Part shown: positions 53,701 to 62,560 of the stretch, piece by piece
Position numbering within the stretch: position 1 is the first letter of the stretch
Layout: each line of letters starts with the position of its first letter
Source: Comamonas koreensis
GTDB taxonomy: Bacteria > Pseudomonadota > Gammaproteobacteria > Burkholderiales > Burkholderiaceae_C
Direction of reading: 5' to 3'
DNA length: 64,000 nt
Assembly: GCF_021026195.1 (NCBI RefSeq)
Contig: NZ_JAJNCT010000009.1
Coordinates: 468,669-532,668 of the forward strand
Translations under genes and position numbers: made by a program
The notes under the pieces: generated by a model
Seen by the model: the letters and a program-made list of their open reading frames with translations, nothing else
Databases searched by the model: none
What the model was told of the DNA's origin: nothing

Positions 53701-56625
53701 CCCTATGGCACTTGCGAAGCATACTTGTCAGAGAATCCAAGCACAGAGACCCAGATCTGTGAGAGTGTCGACGAGAGCACACCTGAAGGTGTGATCTATC
53801 TGCAATCCGAGGCAGAGTTTGCGGCATGCGTGGCGGGCACCGATGGGAACGGCGTGGAAACCCAGTGCGTTCAGGAAGGTCCCACCACCATCGATGTACC
53901 CCAAGGCGAGCTGTGCGTGCCCGGCTACAACCCAACCACCCACAAAGTGACCGACTGCAGTGGGGTAGGGGTAGGCTCTACAACCATTGAGCCGACCAAG
54001 CCTGACCACTGCCCACCAGAGACCTGCGAAGAGGCCAAAGGTAGCAAGAAAGTCTTCAACGGCGATTACCGGACCAACCGTATAACGCTGACAGGCACGG
54101 CAGAAACCGGCCGCATCTTGGTCAGGCCACCCGGAATAGTGCCGTTCAATGGCGACCTGGAATCGCCCGCGATCTGCTATCCGCATGAACCTGCGCCGCA
54201 ACTGCCGCCCGCCGGAAGGCCCCAGCCCGGCACAGCCCCCTGGGCCGCGTTGCCAGCAACGCACACCCGCTGTGGCAGCCTGCCCTGCAATGAGGACCAC
54301 CTGAACCCTGCCACTGGCGGCAGCAGCAACTCGCTGGCCGATGTGGCGCAGTACTACTACGCCACCGATCTGCGCCCCGGCGACGAGAACAGTACCCCAC
54401 GCGGCTGGCCCAACCAGGTGCGGCCGGTGGGCACAGGGGCGGAGGACGACAAGGCCACCTGGCAGCACATGAGCACCTATGTGATCGGCATGGGGGTATC
54501 GGGCACCTTGAAGTACCACAAGGACTACAAGACTGGCGCAGGCGACTTTGCCGATCTGCGCAGCGGCCTCAAAACCTGGCCGATCTGGCCGCGTGAAGGG
54601 GCCAATGAGGAGAGTCCGGAATCCATCGATGACTTCTGGCACACGGCCGTGAATGGCCGGGGCCTGTATTTCAGCGCCAATGATCCATCAGCCATCCAGT
54701 CCGGTCTGGCAGAGGTGTTTGCCGATATCCGCGCGGCGCTGGGCTCGGGCGGCAGCGTGGGCGTGTCGTCGCCCATCACTGAAGCGGGCAACAACTTTGC
54801 CTATGCCGCCACCTACCGCACTGGCCGCTGGTCAGGCGATCTGCAGGCTTTTGAGATTGGCCTCAGCTCCGGCTGGCGCACGCAAATCGAAGGCTGGTCC
54901 GCCAAGGATGCGCTGGACAGGCGCGACCTGGCCACCGACAACCGCCGCATTCTGTTCATGAACGCGGGCAGGCTGGCGGAATTTACCTACGCCAACCTGG
55001 GCAGCCTGCGCAGCCATTTCGAAGCGTCCGCCATCAGCACCCGCTTGGCCCAGTATGCGCAGATGAGCGATGCGCAAAAGGAAGCCGCCGAAGGCGCCAA
55101 CCTGGTGAACTACCTGCGCGGCGACCGCAGCCTGGAAGACTTTGCGCTGGGCGACGAGCGCAAGCTCTACCGCCCGCGTGAAAGCCGCCTGGGCGACATC
55201 ATTGGCTCGCAACCCCTGTACGTGGGCAAGCCCACGCGCCGCTACCGCGATGCCGGCTATGCCGCCTACCGCCTGAGCCAGCAAAACCGCAGGCCCATGG
55301 TGTATGTGGGCGGCAATGACGGCATGCTGCATGCCTTCCATGCCGACACCGATCTGCGCAAGACAGAAACCATCGGCGGCCGAACCGTGCCCGTAGCCGC
55401 GCGCGAAGCCTGGGCCTTTGTGCCCACCGCCGTGATGCCCGAAATGGCACGCCTGGCCAGTGTGGACTACGACAGTGCCCACCGCTACTTTGTCGATGGC
55501 TCGCCCGTCGTGGCCGATATCCACGACGGCAGCGCCTGGAAGACCATCCTCGTGGGCGGCTTCAACAAGGGTGGCAAGGGCTACTACGCGCTCGACATCA
55601 CCAACCCGCTGGAGCCCCAGCCGCTGTGGGAAGCCAGCCTGCCCGAGATGGGCCTGAGCTTTGGCCGCCCCATCATCTCCAAGCACCCCAATGGCACCTG
55701 GGCGGTGTTCCTCACCTCGGGCTACAACAATGCCGACGGCAAGAACCATGTGTTTGTGCTCAATGCCAGCACCGGCGCGACCATCGCGCAAATGACCACC
55801 CCCAACGGCAGCGGCCTGCGCGAGATCAACAACTACTTGCGCGACCCTGCTGGCGACAACACCACCCGCTTGCTCTACGGCGGCGATCTAGACGGCAATG
55901 TCTGGCGTTTCCAGTGGGATGTGGCCGCGAGCCGGTTCCAGGTGCAGCGCGTGGTACAGCTCACCGACCAACCCATCACCACCCGCATAGAGCTGGTGCA
56001 AGGCAGCACACAACTGCCGCGTATTCTGGTCGCCACTGGTCGCTTGTTCGGGTCTGCTGATATGACGGATAAAAGCCAGCAGTCCATCTACGGCTTTGAT
56101 GACAAACCGGAGGGCTATGCCATCAGCGCAGCCTCATTCCGGGCAGATCTCAAAGAATCCATATTGGAAGCATACAGGGACACCGAGGGCAAACTTGTGC
56201 GCAGACTGCGCTGCGCAAGCCGCGACCATGCCGTCTGCAATGACCGCCGCAAAGGCTGGTATGTCGATCTGCCCATTGAGCGTGAACGGGTGAATGTCAA
56301 TATGCTGTTGGCCGGTACCACCTTGGTGGTGGCCAGCAATGTGCCATCCGACGCGCCTTGCCTGGCAGGCGGCTCTGGCTGGCTCAACTACCTCAACTTT
56401 GAGACGGGGATGGCAGTAAATGGCAACCCGGAAGGCGGCGCCGCTGGTGAGCAGGTGCCCGATACGATGATCGTTGGCAATGCGCTGACTGCTAACCGAG
56501 ATGGCACCGTGACCAGCCACATCCAGACCGGTGTTGTGGGAAAACCGATTGATATCGTCATCCCCGTGGCGACACCCAAGCCACAGGGCAAACGCATCAG
56601 CTGGCGTGAGGCGGTGACGAACTAG
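50773..56625 (+). CDS. pilY1: PilY1-type pilus tip protein with a large cysteine-rich insert
   Basis: 1950 residues, well above the ~1160 of P. aeruginosa PilY1. A signal peptide (1-37) precedes a von Willebrand A domain with a MIDAS DTSDS (68-72). The domain resumes near WQHMSTYVIGMGVSG (about 1231-1245). The C-terminal part is the PilY1 beta-propeller (VYVGGNDGMLHAFHADTD, ILVGGFNKGGKGYYALDI, LLYGGDLDGNVWRF). Between them, around residues 577-1090, lies an insert rich in cysteines. It holds degenerate repeats of the form SCxAG...Y-VEC-GP, for example near 52570, 53041, 53137, 53301, 53541 and 53667. GC content falls in this insert. PilY1 promotes pilus extension, adhesion and surface sensing. 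AAGGAGAGGG fixes ATG 50773. Confidence 0.93.
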   Translation: MLQKLKDQVPWPWARGLWAVLAAATVAAGLFASNATADSTSSDAVDIADIPLGILGDQTKPNVMLLLDTSDSMKWSHMPDGWERRETKHFPVGYKSALCNALYYNPDTNYPLPKQSDGTTDMPVPMFSAAWKDGYDQSQGVVNLGTAFQAYEIGTRARDLYSDLPQRAYYFRWTPASSTYPTVPSWDREATCTWPTVSSLFDDDGSVQDSGIVAQPIDGVPGGEMRGRWTRVKIANAAAQERNFAIWYSYYRTRINMAKSSVSLAFGTLNDNFRIGFMTVAKPGSGAHSHFLPVKDFWGTDKQTWFQTIQSAKTGGSSPTREALARVGRYYAGKSDSINDTMLPFVDPVISACQRHYTIVTTDGYWNTGQETKGRGPVQIDGVTLVGQQDGPPLGLTPPEGLIPRPIYDGSVSGYRLAHDAEVDYALASCTLGWRVTVPGGGTKTETTYKKIVKKDVLRTSWFTAELHWWRKIRSQMMRVSHKAPSSGNGDFLQSESKYWYAQGTHTQTKNLYQQRLSWNYVNKVQYRNKLVTTWSTETQTPWARAVAQQVREKRYFYWYKNPALGEVELKTTDRSVCEAFASGCTVEPPGGDSWKVVQSCTAGVAGDYRVECDGPTERSVSASFCSSNGQYVPGEGTIVCQGVAVPPYSGPVLACNSLHPQLAADIAAAGGSTSQVEYSNCDRSHREERYVSQDQCVNLPATQANGFRSTTCTREPLNGADGETDNSCQVTSAPVWDAASSTFTECKKRGDAEMVASCQAGNLPNQPGRMDIVCETRVRVSSTTVAPSTCHAGVEANYAVECTNAQSSWGDPVQKDSASCRTLPTPSHDLTCARRETPWRGVESCTPEIPWAGNGWVGTECYGPEKLPPQPSLCTPAPGMADTQPPPPMPVDPANCSPQLATPENGCIYSTCEARALPAENVASCRSESPRSPDWITSSCLALYERGWTVPRCDGMFDDYRTIRNCQARSRERNMPYGTCEAYLSENPSTETQICESVDESTPEGVIYLQSEAEFAACVAGTDGNGVETQCVQEGPTTIDVPQGELCVPGYNPTTHKVTDCSGVGVGSTTIEPTKPDHCPPETCEEAKGSKKVFNGDYRTNRITLTGTAETGRILVRPPGIVPFNGDLESPAICYPHEPAPQLPPAGRPQPGTAPWAALPATHTRCGSLPCNEDHLNPATGGSSNSLADVAQYYYATDLRPGDENSTPRGWPNQVRPVGTGAEDDKATWQHMSTYVIGMGVSGTLKYHKDYKTGAGDFADLRSGLKTWPIWPREGANEESPESIDDFWHTAVNGRGLYFSANDPSAIQSGLAEVFADIRAALGSGGSVGVSSPITEAGNNFAYAATYRTGRWSGDLQAFEIGLSSGWRTQIEGWSAKDALDRRDLATDNRRILFMNAGRLAEFTYANLGSLRSHFEASAISTRLAQYAQMSDAQKEAAEGANLVNYLRGDRSLEDFALGDERKLYRPRESRLGDIIGSQPLYVGKPTRRYRDAGYAAYRLSQQNRRPMVYVGGNDGMLHAFHADTDLRKTETIGGRTVPVAAREAWAFVPTAVMPEMARLASVDYDSAHRYFVDGSPVVADIHDGSAWKTILVGGFNKGGKGYYALDITNPLEPQPLWEASLPEMGLSFGRPIISKHPNGTWAVFLTSGYNNADGKNHVFVLNASTGATIAQMTTPNGSGLREINNYLRDPAGDNTTRLLYGGDLDGNVWRFQWDVAASRFQVQRVVQLTDQPITTRIELVQGSTQLPRILVATGRLFGSADMTDKSQQSIYGFDDKPEGYAISAASFRADLKESILEAYRDTEGKLVRRLRCASRDHAVCNDRRKGWYVDLPIERERVNVNMLLAGTTLVVASNVPSDAPCLAGGSGWLNYLNFETGMAVNGNPEGGAAGEQVPDTMIVGNALTANRDGTVTSHIQTGVVGKPIDIVIPVATPKPQGKRISWREAVTN

Positions 56626-56651
56626 GCGCTGCGCCGCTCACACTCCAAGTC

Positions 56652-56690
56652 AAAGGCCACCACAGCAATTGATCTGTGGTGGCCTTTTTG
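56652..56690. terminator. Terminator between pilY1 and the sensor kinase gene
   Basis: AAAGGCCACCACAG (56652-56665) and CTGTGGTGGCCTTT (56674-56687) are perfectly complementary, with an 8-base loop and a T run. It can serve both converging transcripts. Confidence 0.92.
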
Positions 56691-56728
56691 CGTTCTAAGG
56701 AAGGCTGGCGCTGTGTCCAATAAGGTGC

Positions 56729-58759
56729 TCAGCGGCTCTCAGCCCTCGGCGCCGCCGCCGGCAAACCGGTGCCCAGCTGCAGCACCGCCGTCACCATCGT
56801 CCCCGCAGGGCTCGATTGCACGCTGAAGCTGGCGCCCAGGCGCTGGGCGCGGGCGGCCATGCTGCGCATGCCCACCGATTGGCCGGCGCGTTGCACCGCC
56901 TGCACATCAAAGCCCACGCCATCGTCCTCTACCCGCACCAGCAGCTGGTTGGGCTTGGGCTGCGAGTACTCTACCCGCACCTTGCTGGCATGGCTGTGCT
57001 TGATGACGTTGGACAGCGCCTCCTCCACCAGCCGGGTCAGCAGCAGGCACTGCAGCGCATTGGGGCGCTTGCCTTCTTCGACCGTGCCCTGCCACTGCGC
57101 GGCAATGCTCCAGTGCGTTTGTACGCCTATCTCATCCAAGATGCGCGTGATGCGGTGGCGCAGCGGCGCGGCCCATTGCACGGGCGTATCGGGGACCGAT
57201 GCGCCGGCGCTGGAGCCATAGTCGATCAGCTGGTTGAGGTCATCGCGCATGCTTTTGAGCAGGGACAGCACGCGTGCCGTGCTGATGGTGTCGGGCGACT
57301 GCTCCACCAACGCCATGCTGCGCACCAGGGCACCGCCCAGGCCGTCGTGCAGGTCATGGGCGAGGGCCATGCGCTCCTGCAGCTTGGCGTTCTCCAGCGC
57401 CTGCAGATGCTCGCGCTGCAGTGCCTGGGCCAGCTCGCTGCGGGCCGATTCCACCCCCACCTTCAGCTCGCGGTTAAAGCGCCGCACCTCGTGCATCTGC
57501 TTGACCAATTGGCCGCCCAGCAGCAGCATCAGCAGGCCGATCACCAGCACGCCGCTGAGCGCCGCCCAGTCGCGCGCCACCTGCCAGCGGTCCAGCACCG
57601 AGTAGAGGTTGTTCAGCGCCACCAGGGTCAGCAGCAGCCAGATGCAGGCGAGCAGGATATGCGCCAGATTGCGCGGCCGTCTGCGCGGAAACCAGGCATG
57701 GATCTGGAACTGCAGCCCATTGACCAGAAACACCGCCGTCGCTCCCTGCCACACCAGGCTGAAACCCTGGCGTGCATGCTCGGCCGGCACCAGGCAGGTC
57801 ACAGCGGCGCCGACAAAGGCCAGCGCCCACAAAAAGCGCTCCACCCAGGGCAGCTTCTGACCCCCAAAGCGGAAGGTAAAGATGCACACGCTCAGCACAT
57901 AGCCCAACAGCGCCACCAGGCTGAAACGGGCGCGGGTCAGCGAATCGGGCCAGGGCCACTGCGTGCCCGCCAGGTAGGTGCTCAGGTACAGCATCCAGCA
58001 CAAGGCCATCAGCGCAAACCAGCCATAGGTGCGTGCGCGGCGCTGCAGCAACCAGATGCTGAAGAACAGCACGCCAGCCATCGCGCAGAGCACGGCATTG
58101 ACAAAGTAGACCGTGCGCTGGCGCCATTGCTTGCCCGCCTGCACATCGGCCACCTCCTGCGGCGCGCCCAGGCGCAGCTGGCCCAGACCCGGGCTCAGCG
58201 CCCTGCTGCCCACCACGTACACCCAAACATGGTTGATGCCAGGCTGCAGCATCGATTCTGGCAGCAGCCACCAGCGCGGCACATTCCAGCTGCGCGACAG
58301 TGGCTCGACCAGCGAGGCATCGCTCCACAGCAAACCATGGTTCACATACACCGCGCCAGCCACGCTGATGCCATCGATGCCGAGCGCCACTGCGCTGGGC
58401 GCCACTGCGCTGGGTGCCACCGCAGACTCGGTATCGAGCACCTGCGGTGCGCTGTCGCAGACGCGCTGCCAGGCAATGCGGTACCAGACGGCGCCATCGT
58501 GCGTGGGCCAGCGGCTGGTCCACAGATCGGGCAGTTTGACCGGCTCCCAGCCCTCAGCGGGCGCGGGCAGTGCGGGGTTGAGCCCACTGGCGCGGGCCGC
58601 ATCCACCTGCAGGATCTGTGCCTTGCAGCTGGCGCTAGGGGTGGTGCCCGATTGCGAGGTTTGGGCCATTGCCGGCCATGCCATCAGCATAACCAGCAGT
58701 GCGAGAAAGTACGCCCCGGCTTGCAGCAGCCGGGGGAGGGGGTTGCCGCGCCCGATCAC
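56729..58759 (-). CDS. Membrane sensor histidine kinase, NarL-partner (HisKA_3) type
   Basis: 676 residues. A signal segment ending AMAQ is followed by a periplasmic domain (~35-220). About seven transmembrane helices come next, a 7TM-DISM-like plan, and then a linker helix. The HisKA_3 dimerisation helix is RMALAHDLHDGLGGALVRSM (phospho-acceptor His) and the ATPase domain has EEALSNVIKHSHA and VEDDGVGFD. The ligand is unknown; the periplasmic fold suggests a small molecule. GTG start overlaps the regulator stop (GTGA). A 15-bp tandem repeat (58386-58415, plus a partial third copy) encodes AVAPS repeats in the periplasmic part. Confidence 0.9.
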   Translation of the reverse strand: MIGRGNPLPRLLQAGAYFLALLVMLMAWPAMAQTSQSGTTPSASCKAQILQVDAARASGLNPALPAPAEGWEPVKLPDLWTSRWPTHDGAVWYRIAWQRVCDSAPQVLDTESAVAPSAVAPSAVALGIDGISVAGAVYVNHGLLWSDASLVEPLSRSWNVPRWWLLPESMLQPGINHVWVYVVGSRALSPGLGQLRLGAPQEVADVQAGKQWRQRTVYFVNAVLCAMAGVLFFSIWLLQRRARTYGWFALMALCWMLYLSTYLAGTQWPWPDSLTRARFSLVALLGYVLSVCIFTFRFGGQKLPWVERFLWALAFVGAAVTCLVPAEHARQGFSLVWQGATAVFLVNGLQFQIHAWFPRRRPRNLAHILLACIWLLLTLVALNNLYSVLDRWQVARDWAALSGVLVIGLLMLLLGGQLVKQMHEVRRFNRELKVGVESARSELAQALQREHLQALENAKLQERMALAHDLHDGLGGALVRSMALVEQSPDTISTARVLSLLKSMRDDLNQLIDYGSSAGASVPDTPVQWAAPLRHRITRILDEIGVQTHWSIAAQWQGTVEEGKRPNALQCLLLTRLVEEALSNVIKHSHASKVRVEYSQPKPNQLLVRVEDDGVGFDVQAVQRAGQSVGMRSMAARAQRLGASFSVQSSPAGTMVTAVLQLGTGLPAAAPRAESR
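58386..58422. repeat. 15-bp tandem repeat within the sensor kinase gene
   Basis: GCCACTGCGCTGGGC repeats at 58386 and 58401 with one change, and a partial third copy starts at 58416. Read in the gene it encodes AVAPS units. Repeat number could vary between strains without shifting the frame. Confidence 0.8.
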
Positions 58760-59466
58760 TCAATCATTCCCCGGGCGCGCGCTTCGCGCACGGCCATCAT
58801 GCGCGAGGAGACCGCCAGCTTGCGGTAAATGCGCTTGACATGGCTCTCCACAGTGTGGCGCGACAGATGCACTGCGTCAGCAATTTCTCGGTTGCTCATG
58901 CCATCGGCCACCAGGCGCAGTATCTCGGCTTCCCGGGGGGTCAGGCCCACATCCGGCTCGCCCCCATGGGCGGCTGGTACAGCGCTATCGGCGGGCTTGG
59001 ACGCGCGCATGGGCAGCAACTGCAAAATGCGCCGGGCGATAAAAGGGTCGATCGGTGCGCCTCCGCGCAGCACGCTGCGGATGGACAGCATCACCTCGAA
59101 ATCATCACGCTGCTTGAGCACATAGCCGGTAGCGCCAGCGCGCAAGGCGCTCAGGATCAGCTCTTCCGAGCTCCAGGCCGACACCACCAGAATGCCCAGT
59201 CCCGGGTCCTCGGCCCGCAGCTCTTCAATCAGCGACTGGCCGTTGCCATCGGGCAGGCGCAAATCCACCAAGGCCAGGCCCACCGGCCCTTCGGCTACTA
59301 CCGCCCGAGCTTCGGCCAGGGTGCTGGTAACGATCAGCGCATCGTCCTCATACCCCAGCTGTTTCAACACCTGGCGCAAGCGTTCTTGCAGCAGCGGCTC
59401 GTCCTCCACGACCAAGACGGGGACGGGTAAAAGAGCATCTTCAACGAGCAGAGAAGGTTCAAGCAT
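58756..59466 (-). CDS. LuxR/NarL-type response regulator
   Basis: 236 residues. The receiver domain has VEDEPLLQE (acidic pocket), the phospho-acceptor Asp in LALVDLRLPDG and the Lys of GYVLKQRDD. The C-terminal helix-turn-helix is LTPREAEILRLVADGMSNREIADAVHLSRHTVESHVKRIYRKL. It lies upstream of and overlaps the kinase gene, so the two are one transcript. Targets are unknown. ATG 59466 is preferred to a TTG at 59475. Confidence 0.92.
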   Translation of the reverse strand: MLEPSLLVEDALLPVPVLVVEDEPLLQERLRQVLKQLGYEDDALIVTSTLAEARAVVAEGPVGLALVDLRLPDGNGQSLIEELRAEDPGLGILVVSAWSSEELILSALRAGATGYVLKQRDDFEVMLSIRSVLRGGAPIDPFIARRILQLLPMRASKPADSAVPAAHGGEPDVGLTPREAEILRLVADGMSNREIADAVHLSRHTVESHVKRIYRKLAVSSRMMAVREARARGMIE

Positions 59467-59666
59467 GGGCAACAAAAAACGCGGGGGCGGACCCCCGCGA
59501 TGGTATGCGAGTGGGCGAAAAATGCTATCCCTGAAACTGGGGAATTTCCCCGCCTGTGCCGTTGGCCGAGGGCGGGTAAGTGGTCACTGCCCGGCCAGCA
59601 AACGGAGGCAAAGCAGCCAGCAATCCCTGTTTGGTTTTTGCCGAGGTGACCATCTTCTGTGATTTA

Positions 59667-59691
59667 AATTGGTATTACCAAAATACCAATT
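59667..59691. promoter_or_regulatory. LldR-type operator O1
   Basis: AATTGGTATT (59667-59676) faces AATACCAATT (59682-59691), and a second palindrome TTGGTATTACCAA sits within it (59669-59681). The TTGGT...ACCAA form is that of GntR/FadR-family lactate regulators. Confidence 0.7.
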
Positions 59692-59792
59692 AGGTTAGTA
59701 GATTGTCAAATTACGGGTTTACCCTGGCAATAAAAACTCCTAATTCCACAATAATCGCCCAACTTTGCCGCAGGTTAGCGATTTCATGGTTT

Positions 59793-59807
59793 ATTGGTAA
59801 TACCAAT
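59793..59807. promoter_or_regulatory. LldR-type operator O2
   Basis: ATTGGTAATACCAAT is a perfect palindrome, 125 bases from O1 centre to centre (59675 and 59800). The lldP promoter should lie between them; TTGTCA at 59703-59708 is a possible -35 but no good -10 stands out. The remaining ~490-base gap (59467-59964) has no gene. Confidence 0.7.
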
Positions 59808-59964
59808 TTAGACCAAAGGTCCAACCAACGGCATAGCGAACAAGCCATTCACCAGGCTAGGCCAAGCACAGGGCAGCCCAAGCAGCCCGTTAGCGCCATG
59901 CCCGGGTGAACAGCCCAAGATCAAGGCGCGCCACGCGCCCGTCCAATAACTTCGAGACATCGCC

Positions 59965-61647
59965 ATGCAAACTCTCTGGCAGCAAAACTACGACCCGGCT
60001 GGCAACATCTGGGTGTCGGCCCTGGTGGCCTTGATTCCGATCCTGTTTTTCTTTTTGGCGCTGACCAAGCTGCGGCTCAAGGGCTACCAGGCGGGGACGG
60101 TCACGGTGGTGCTGGCCCTGGCGGTGGCGTTGTTGTTCTACCGCATGCCCGTCAGCGCAGCGCTGGCCTCGGCGGTCTATGGCTTCTTCTATGGTTTGTG
60201 GCCCATTGCCTGGATCATTGTGGCTGCCGTGTTTCTGTACAAGATTTCCGTCAAGACGGGGCAGTTCGATGTGATCCGCTCGTCGATCCTGTCGGTCACG
60301 CCGGACCAGCGCCTGCAGCTCATCCTGGTGGGCTTTTGCTTCGGCGCGTTTTTGGAAGGCGCGGCAGGCTTTGGTGCGCCGGTTGCCATCACGGCAGCCT
60401 TGCTGGTGGGCCTGGGCTTCAAGCCGCTGTATGCCGCAGGCTTGTGCCTGATTGCCAATACCGCCCCGGTCGCTTTTGGTGCGATGGGTATTCCGATCAT
60501 CGTGGCTGGCCAGGTCTCGGGCGTCGATGCGTTTGCGATTGGCCAGATGGCTGGCCGCCAGCTGCCCTTCATGACCGTGCTGGTGCTGTTCTGGCTGATG
60601 GCCATCATGGATGGCTGGCGCGGTGTGAAGGAGACCTGGCCTGCGGTGCTGGTCGGTGGCGGTTCGTTTGCGATCGTGCAGTTCCTCACCGCCAACTACA
60701 TTGGCCCGGAGCTGCCCGATATCACCTCGGCCATCGTGTCCTTGATTGCGCTGACCCTGTTCCTCAAGGTCTGGCAGCCCAAGCGCATCTTCCGCTTCAC
60801 GCCTGAGGCGGGTGAGCAAGCTGCTTCGGCCGTGCCTGCAGCGCCGGTGTCCTCGGGCGCACCGCTGACGGCTGTTGCCGTCATCAAGGCCTGGTCGCCC
60901 TTCATCATCCTGACCGCCATGGTCACCGTCTGGAGCATCAAGCCCTTCAAGGCGCTGTTTGCGGCAGGCGGCCCGCTGGCGTCCACCGTCATCAATATTC
61001 CGGTGCCGTTCCTGCACAACCTGGTCGAGAAGACGCCGCCCGTCGTGGCCGCTGCCGCCCCTTATGGCGCTGTCTACACCTTCAACTGGCTGCTGGCCAC
61101 CGGCACCGCCATCCTGATTGCGGCGCTGATCACCATTGCCTTCACCCGCCTGTCGCCGTCCAAAGCGGTCGCTACCTTGGCGGAGACATTCAAGGAACTG
61201 GCCGTGCCGATCTACTCCATCGGCATGGTGCTGGCCTTTGCCTTTGTCGCCAACTACTCGGGCCTGTCGGCCACCCTGGCGCTGGCTTTGGCACACACGG
61301 GCCAGGCCTTTACCTTCTTCTCGCCCTTCCTGGGCTGGATTGGCGTGTTCCTGACGGGCTCGGACACCTCCGCCAACGCGCTGTTTGCCGCACTGCAAGC
61401 CACCACAGCGCAGCAGCTGGGCCTGCCCCAGGTGCTGACCGTCGCTGCCAACACCACTGGCGGCGTGACCGGCAAGATGATCTCGCCCCAGTCCATCGCC
61501 ATTGCCTGCGCCGCTGTGGGCCTGGCGGGGCGCGAATCGGACCTGTTCCGCTTCACCGTGAAGCACAGCTTGATCTTCGCCGTCATCATTGGCTTGATGA
61601 CTACGCTGCAGGCTTATGTGTTTCCGTGGATGATTCCAGGTCATTGA
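59965..61647 (+). CDS. lldP: L-lactate permease
   Basis: 560 residues, a LctP-family lactate:proton symporter with about 13 transmembrane segments. Family stretches are [69 protein letters not shown] and [24 protein letters not shown]. It imports L- and D-lactate or glycolate. It leads the lldP-lldR-lldD-dld series and is preceded by the two LldR-type operators. Confidence 0.95.
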   Translation: MQTLWQQNYDPAGNIWVSALVALIPILFFFLALTKLRLKGYQAGTVTVVLALAVALLFYRMPVSAALASAVYGFFYGLWPIAWIIVAAVFLYKISVKTGQFDVIRSSILSVTPDQRLQLILVGFCFGAFLEGAAGFGAPVAITAALLVGLGFKPLYAAGLCLIANTAPVAFGAMGIPIIVAGQVSGVDAFAIGQMAGRQLPFMTVLVLFWLMAIMDGWRGVKETWPAVLVGGGSFAIVQFLTANYIGPELPDITSAIVSLIALTLFLKVWQPKRIFRFTPEAGEQAASAVPAAPVSSGAPLTAVAVIKAWSPFIILTAMVTVWSIKPFKALFAAGGPLASTVINIPVPFLHNLVEKTPPVVAAAAPYGAVYTFNWLLATGTAILIAALITIAFTRLSPSKAVATLAETFKELAVPIYSIGMVLAFAFVANYSGLSATLALALAHTGQAFTFFSPFLGWIGVFLTGSDTSANALFAALQATTAQQLGLPQVLTVAANTTGGVTGKMISPQSIAIACAAVGLAGRESDLFRFTVKHSLIFAVIIGLMTTLQAYVFPWMIPGH

Positions 61648-61714
61648 GCGTCGCTGCGCCATCGCTGTTGATGGCGCCCGCGACGAGAACACACCACACC
61701 TGAAAGCTCTCCCC

Positions 61715-62491
61715 ATGCGCCTCGCTGACCATGTCGTCGAAAAACTGCTTGCCCTGGTGCAGGCTCGTGGGCTGCAGCCGGGCCAGCGCCTGCCGGCAGA
61801 GCGGCAACTGGCGCTGGAGCTCGGGGTGTCGCGCACGTCAGTGCGCGAGGCGCTGCAAAAGCTCATCAGCCAGGGGGTGCTGTCGGCCCGGCGCGGTGAT
61901 GGCACCTATGTGCAGACGGTGCCGTCGGCCGATTGGCTGCAGGAGGCCATGGCGCCACTGGCCGGCCTCATCGAATCCGACCCCAACTACCGCTACGACG
62001 TGCTGGAAACCCGCCATGCGCTGGAGAGCAGCACCGCCTGGCTGGCTGCGCAGCGCGCCACCGCGCAGGACAAGGAACGCATCCAGCGCTGCTTTGATGT
62101 GATGATCGAGCACCAGCAAAGCGGCCATGCCGAGCTGGCTGCGCGCGCCGATGCGCAGTTCCACCTGGCGATTGCCGAGGCCTCGCACAACCTGGTGCTG
62201 GTGCAGGTGATGCAAAGCCTGTTCACCGTCGTGCTCTCTACCGTGGAGCGCAACCGCCACGACATGTTCCGCCTGAGCGCCCCGGTCACCCTGCAGCAGC
62301 TCACCGTGCAGCACCAAAGCCTGATGCAGGCGATTTTGGAGGGCGACCCGCAGCGCGCCCGCGCCTGCATTGGCGAGCACCTGGAGCATGTGCGCCACAC
62401 CATCCAGCAGATGGACGAAGAGCGCGCGCGCCGCGAACGATCGATGCGCCTGCCGGCCGAGCTGATGCCCAGCCCGCCCGGTGCGCCATGA
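61715..62491 (+). CDS. lldR: Lactate-responsive GntR/FadR-family regulator LldR
   Basis: 258 residues. The N-terminal winged helix (residues ~5-70) is PGQRLPAERQLALELGVSRTSVREALQKLISQGVLSARRGDGTYV, and the all-helical FCD domain carries the usual Asp/His metal ligands (including HLAIAEASHN). Position inside the lactate genes, and palindromes of the TTGGT-ACCAA form ahead of lldP, identify it as LldR. Lactate would relieve repression. It follows lldP by 67 bases. Confidence 0.92.
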   Translation: MRLADHVVEKLLALVQARGLQPGQRLPAERQLALELGVSRTSVREALQKLISQGVLSARRGDGTYVQTVPSADWLQEAMAPLAGLIESDPNYRYDVLETRHALESSTAWLAAQRATAQDKERIQRCFDVMIEHQQSGHAELAARADAQFHLAIAEASHNLVLVQVMQSLFTVVLSTVERNRHDMFRLSAPVTLQQLTVQHQSLMQAILEGDPQRARACIGEHLEHVRHTIQQMDEERARRERSMRLPAELMPSPPGAP

Positions 62492-62560
62492 TGGGCATTG
62501 CGCCAGACCATCTACCGAAACAACCGCCCGAGACAAACACCCAGCCCTGAGAGAGCCAGC

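Noticed and set aside
56816..58828. 670-codon plus-strand frame opposite the sensor kinase
   Set aside because: Antisense shadow with His/Gln/Ala-rich composition.
59890..61905. 671-codon minus-strand frame opposite lldP
   Set aside because: Antisense shadow, low complexity, no start signal.
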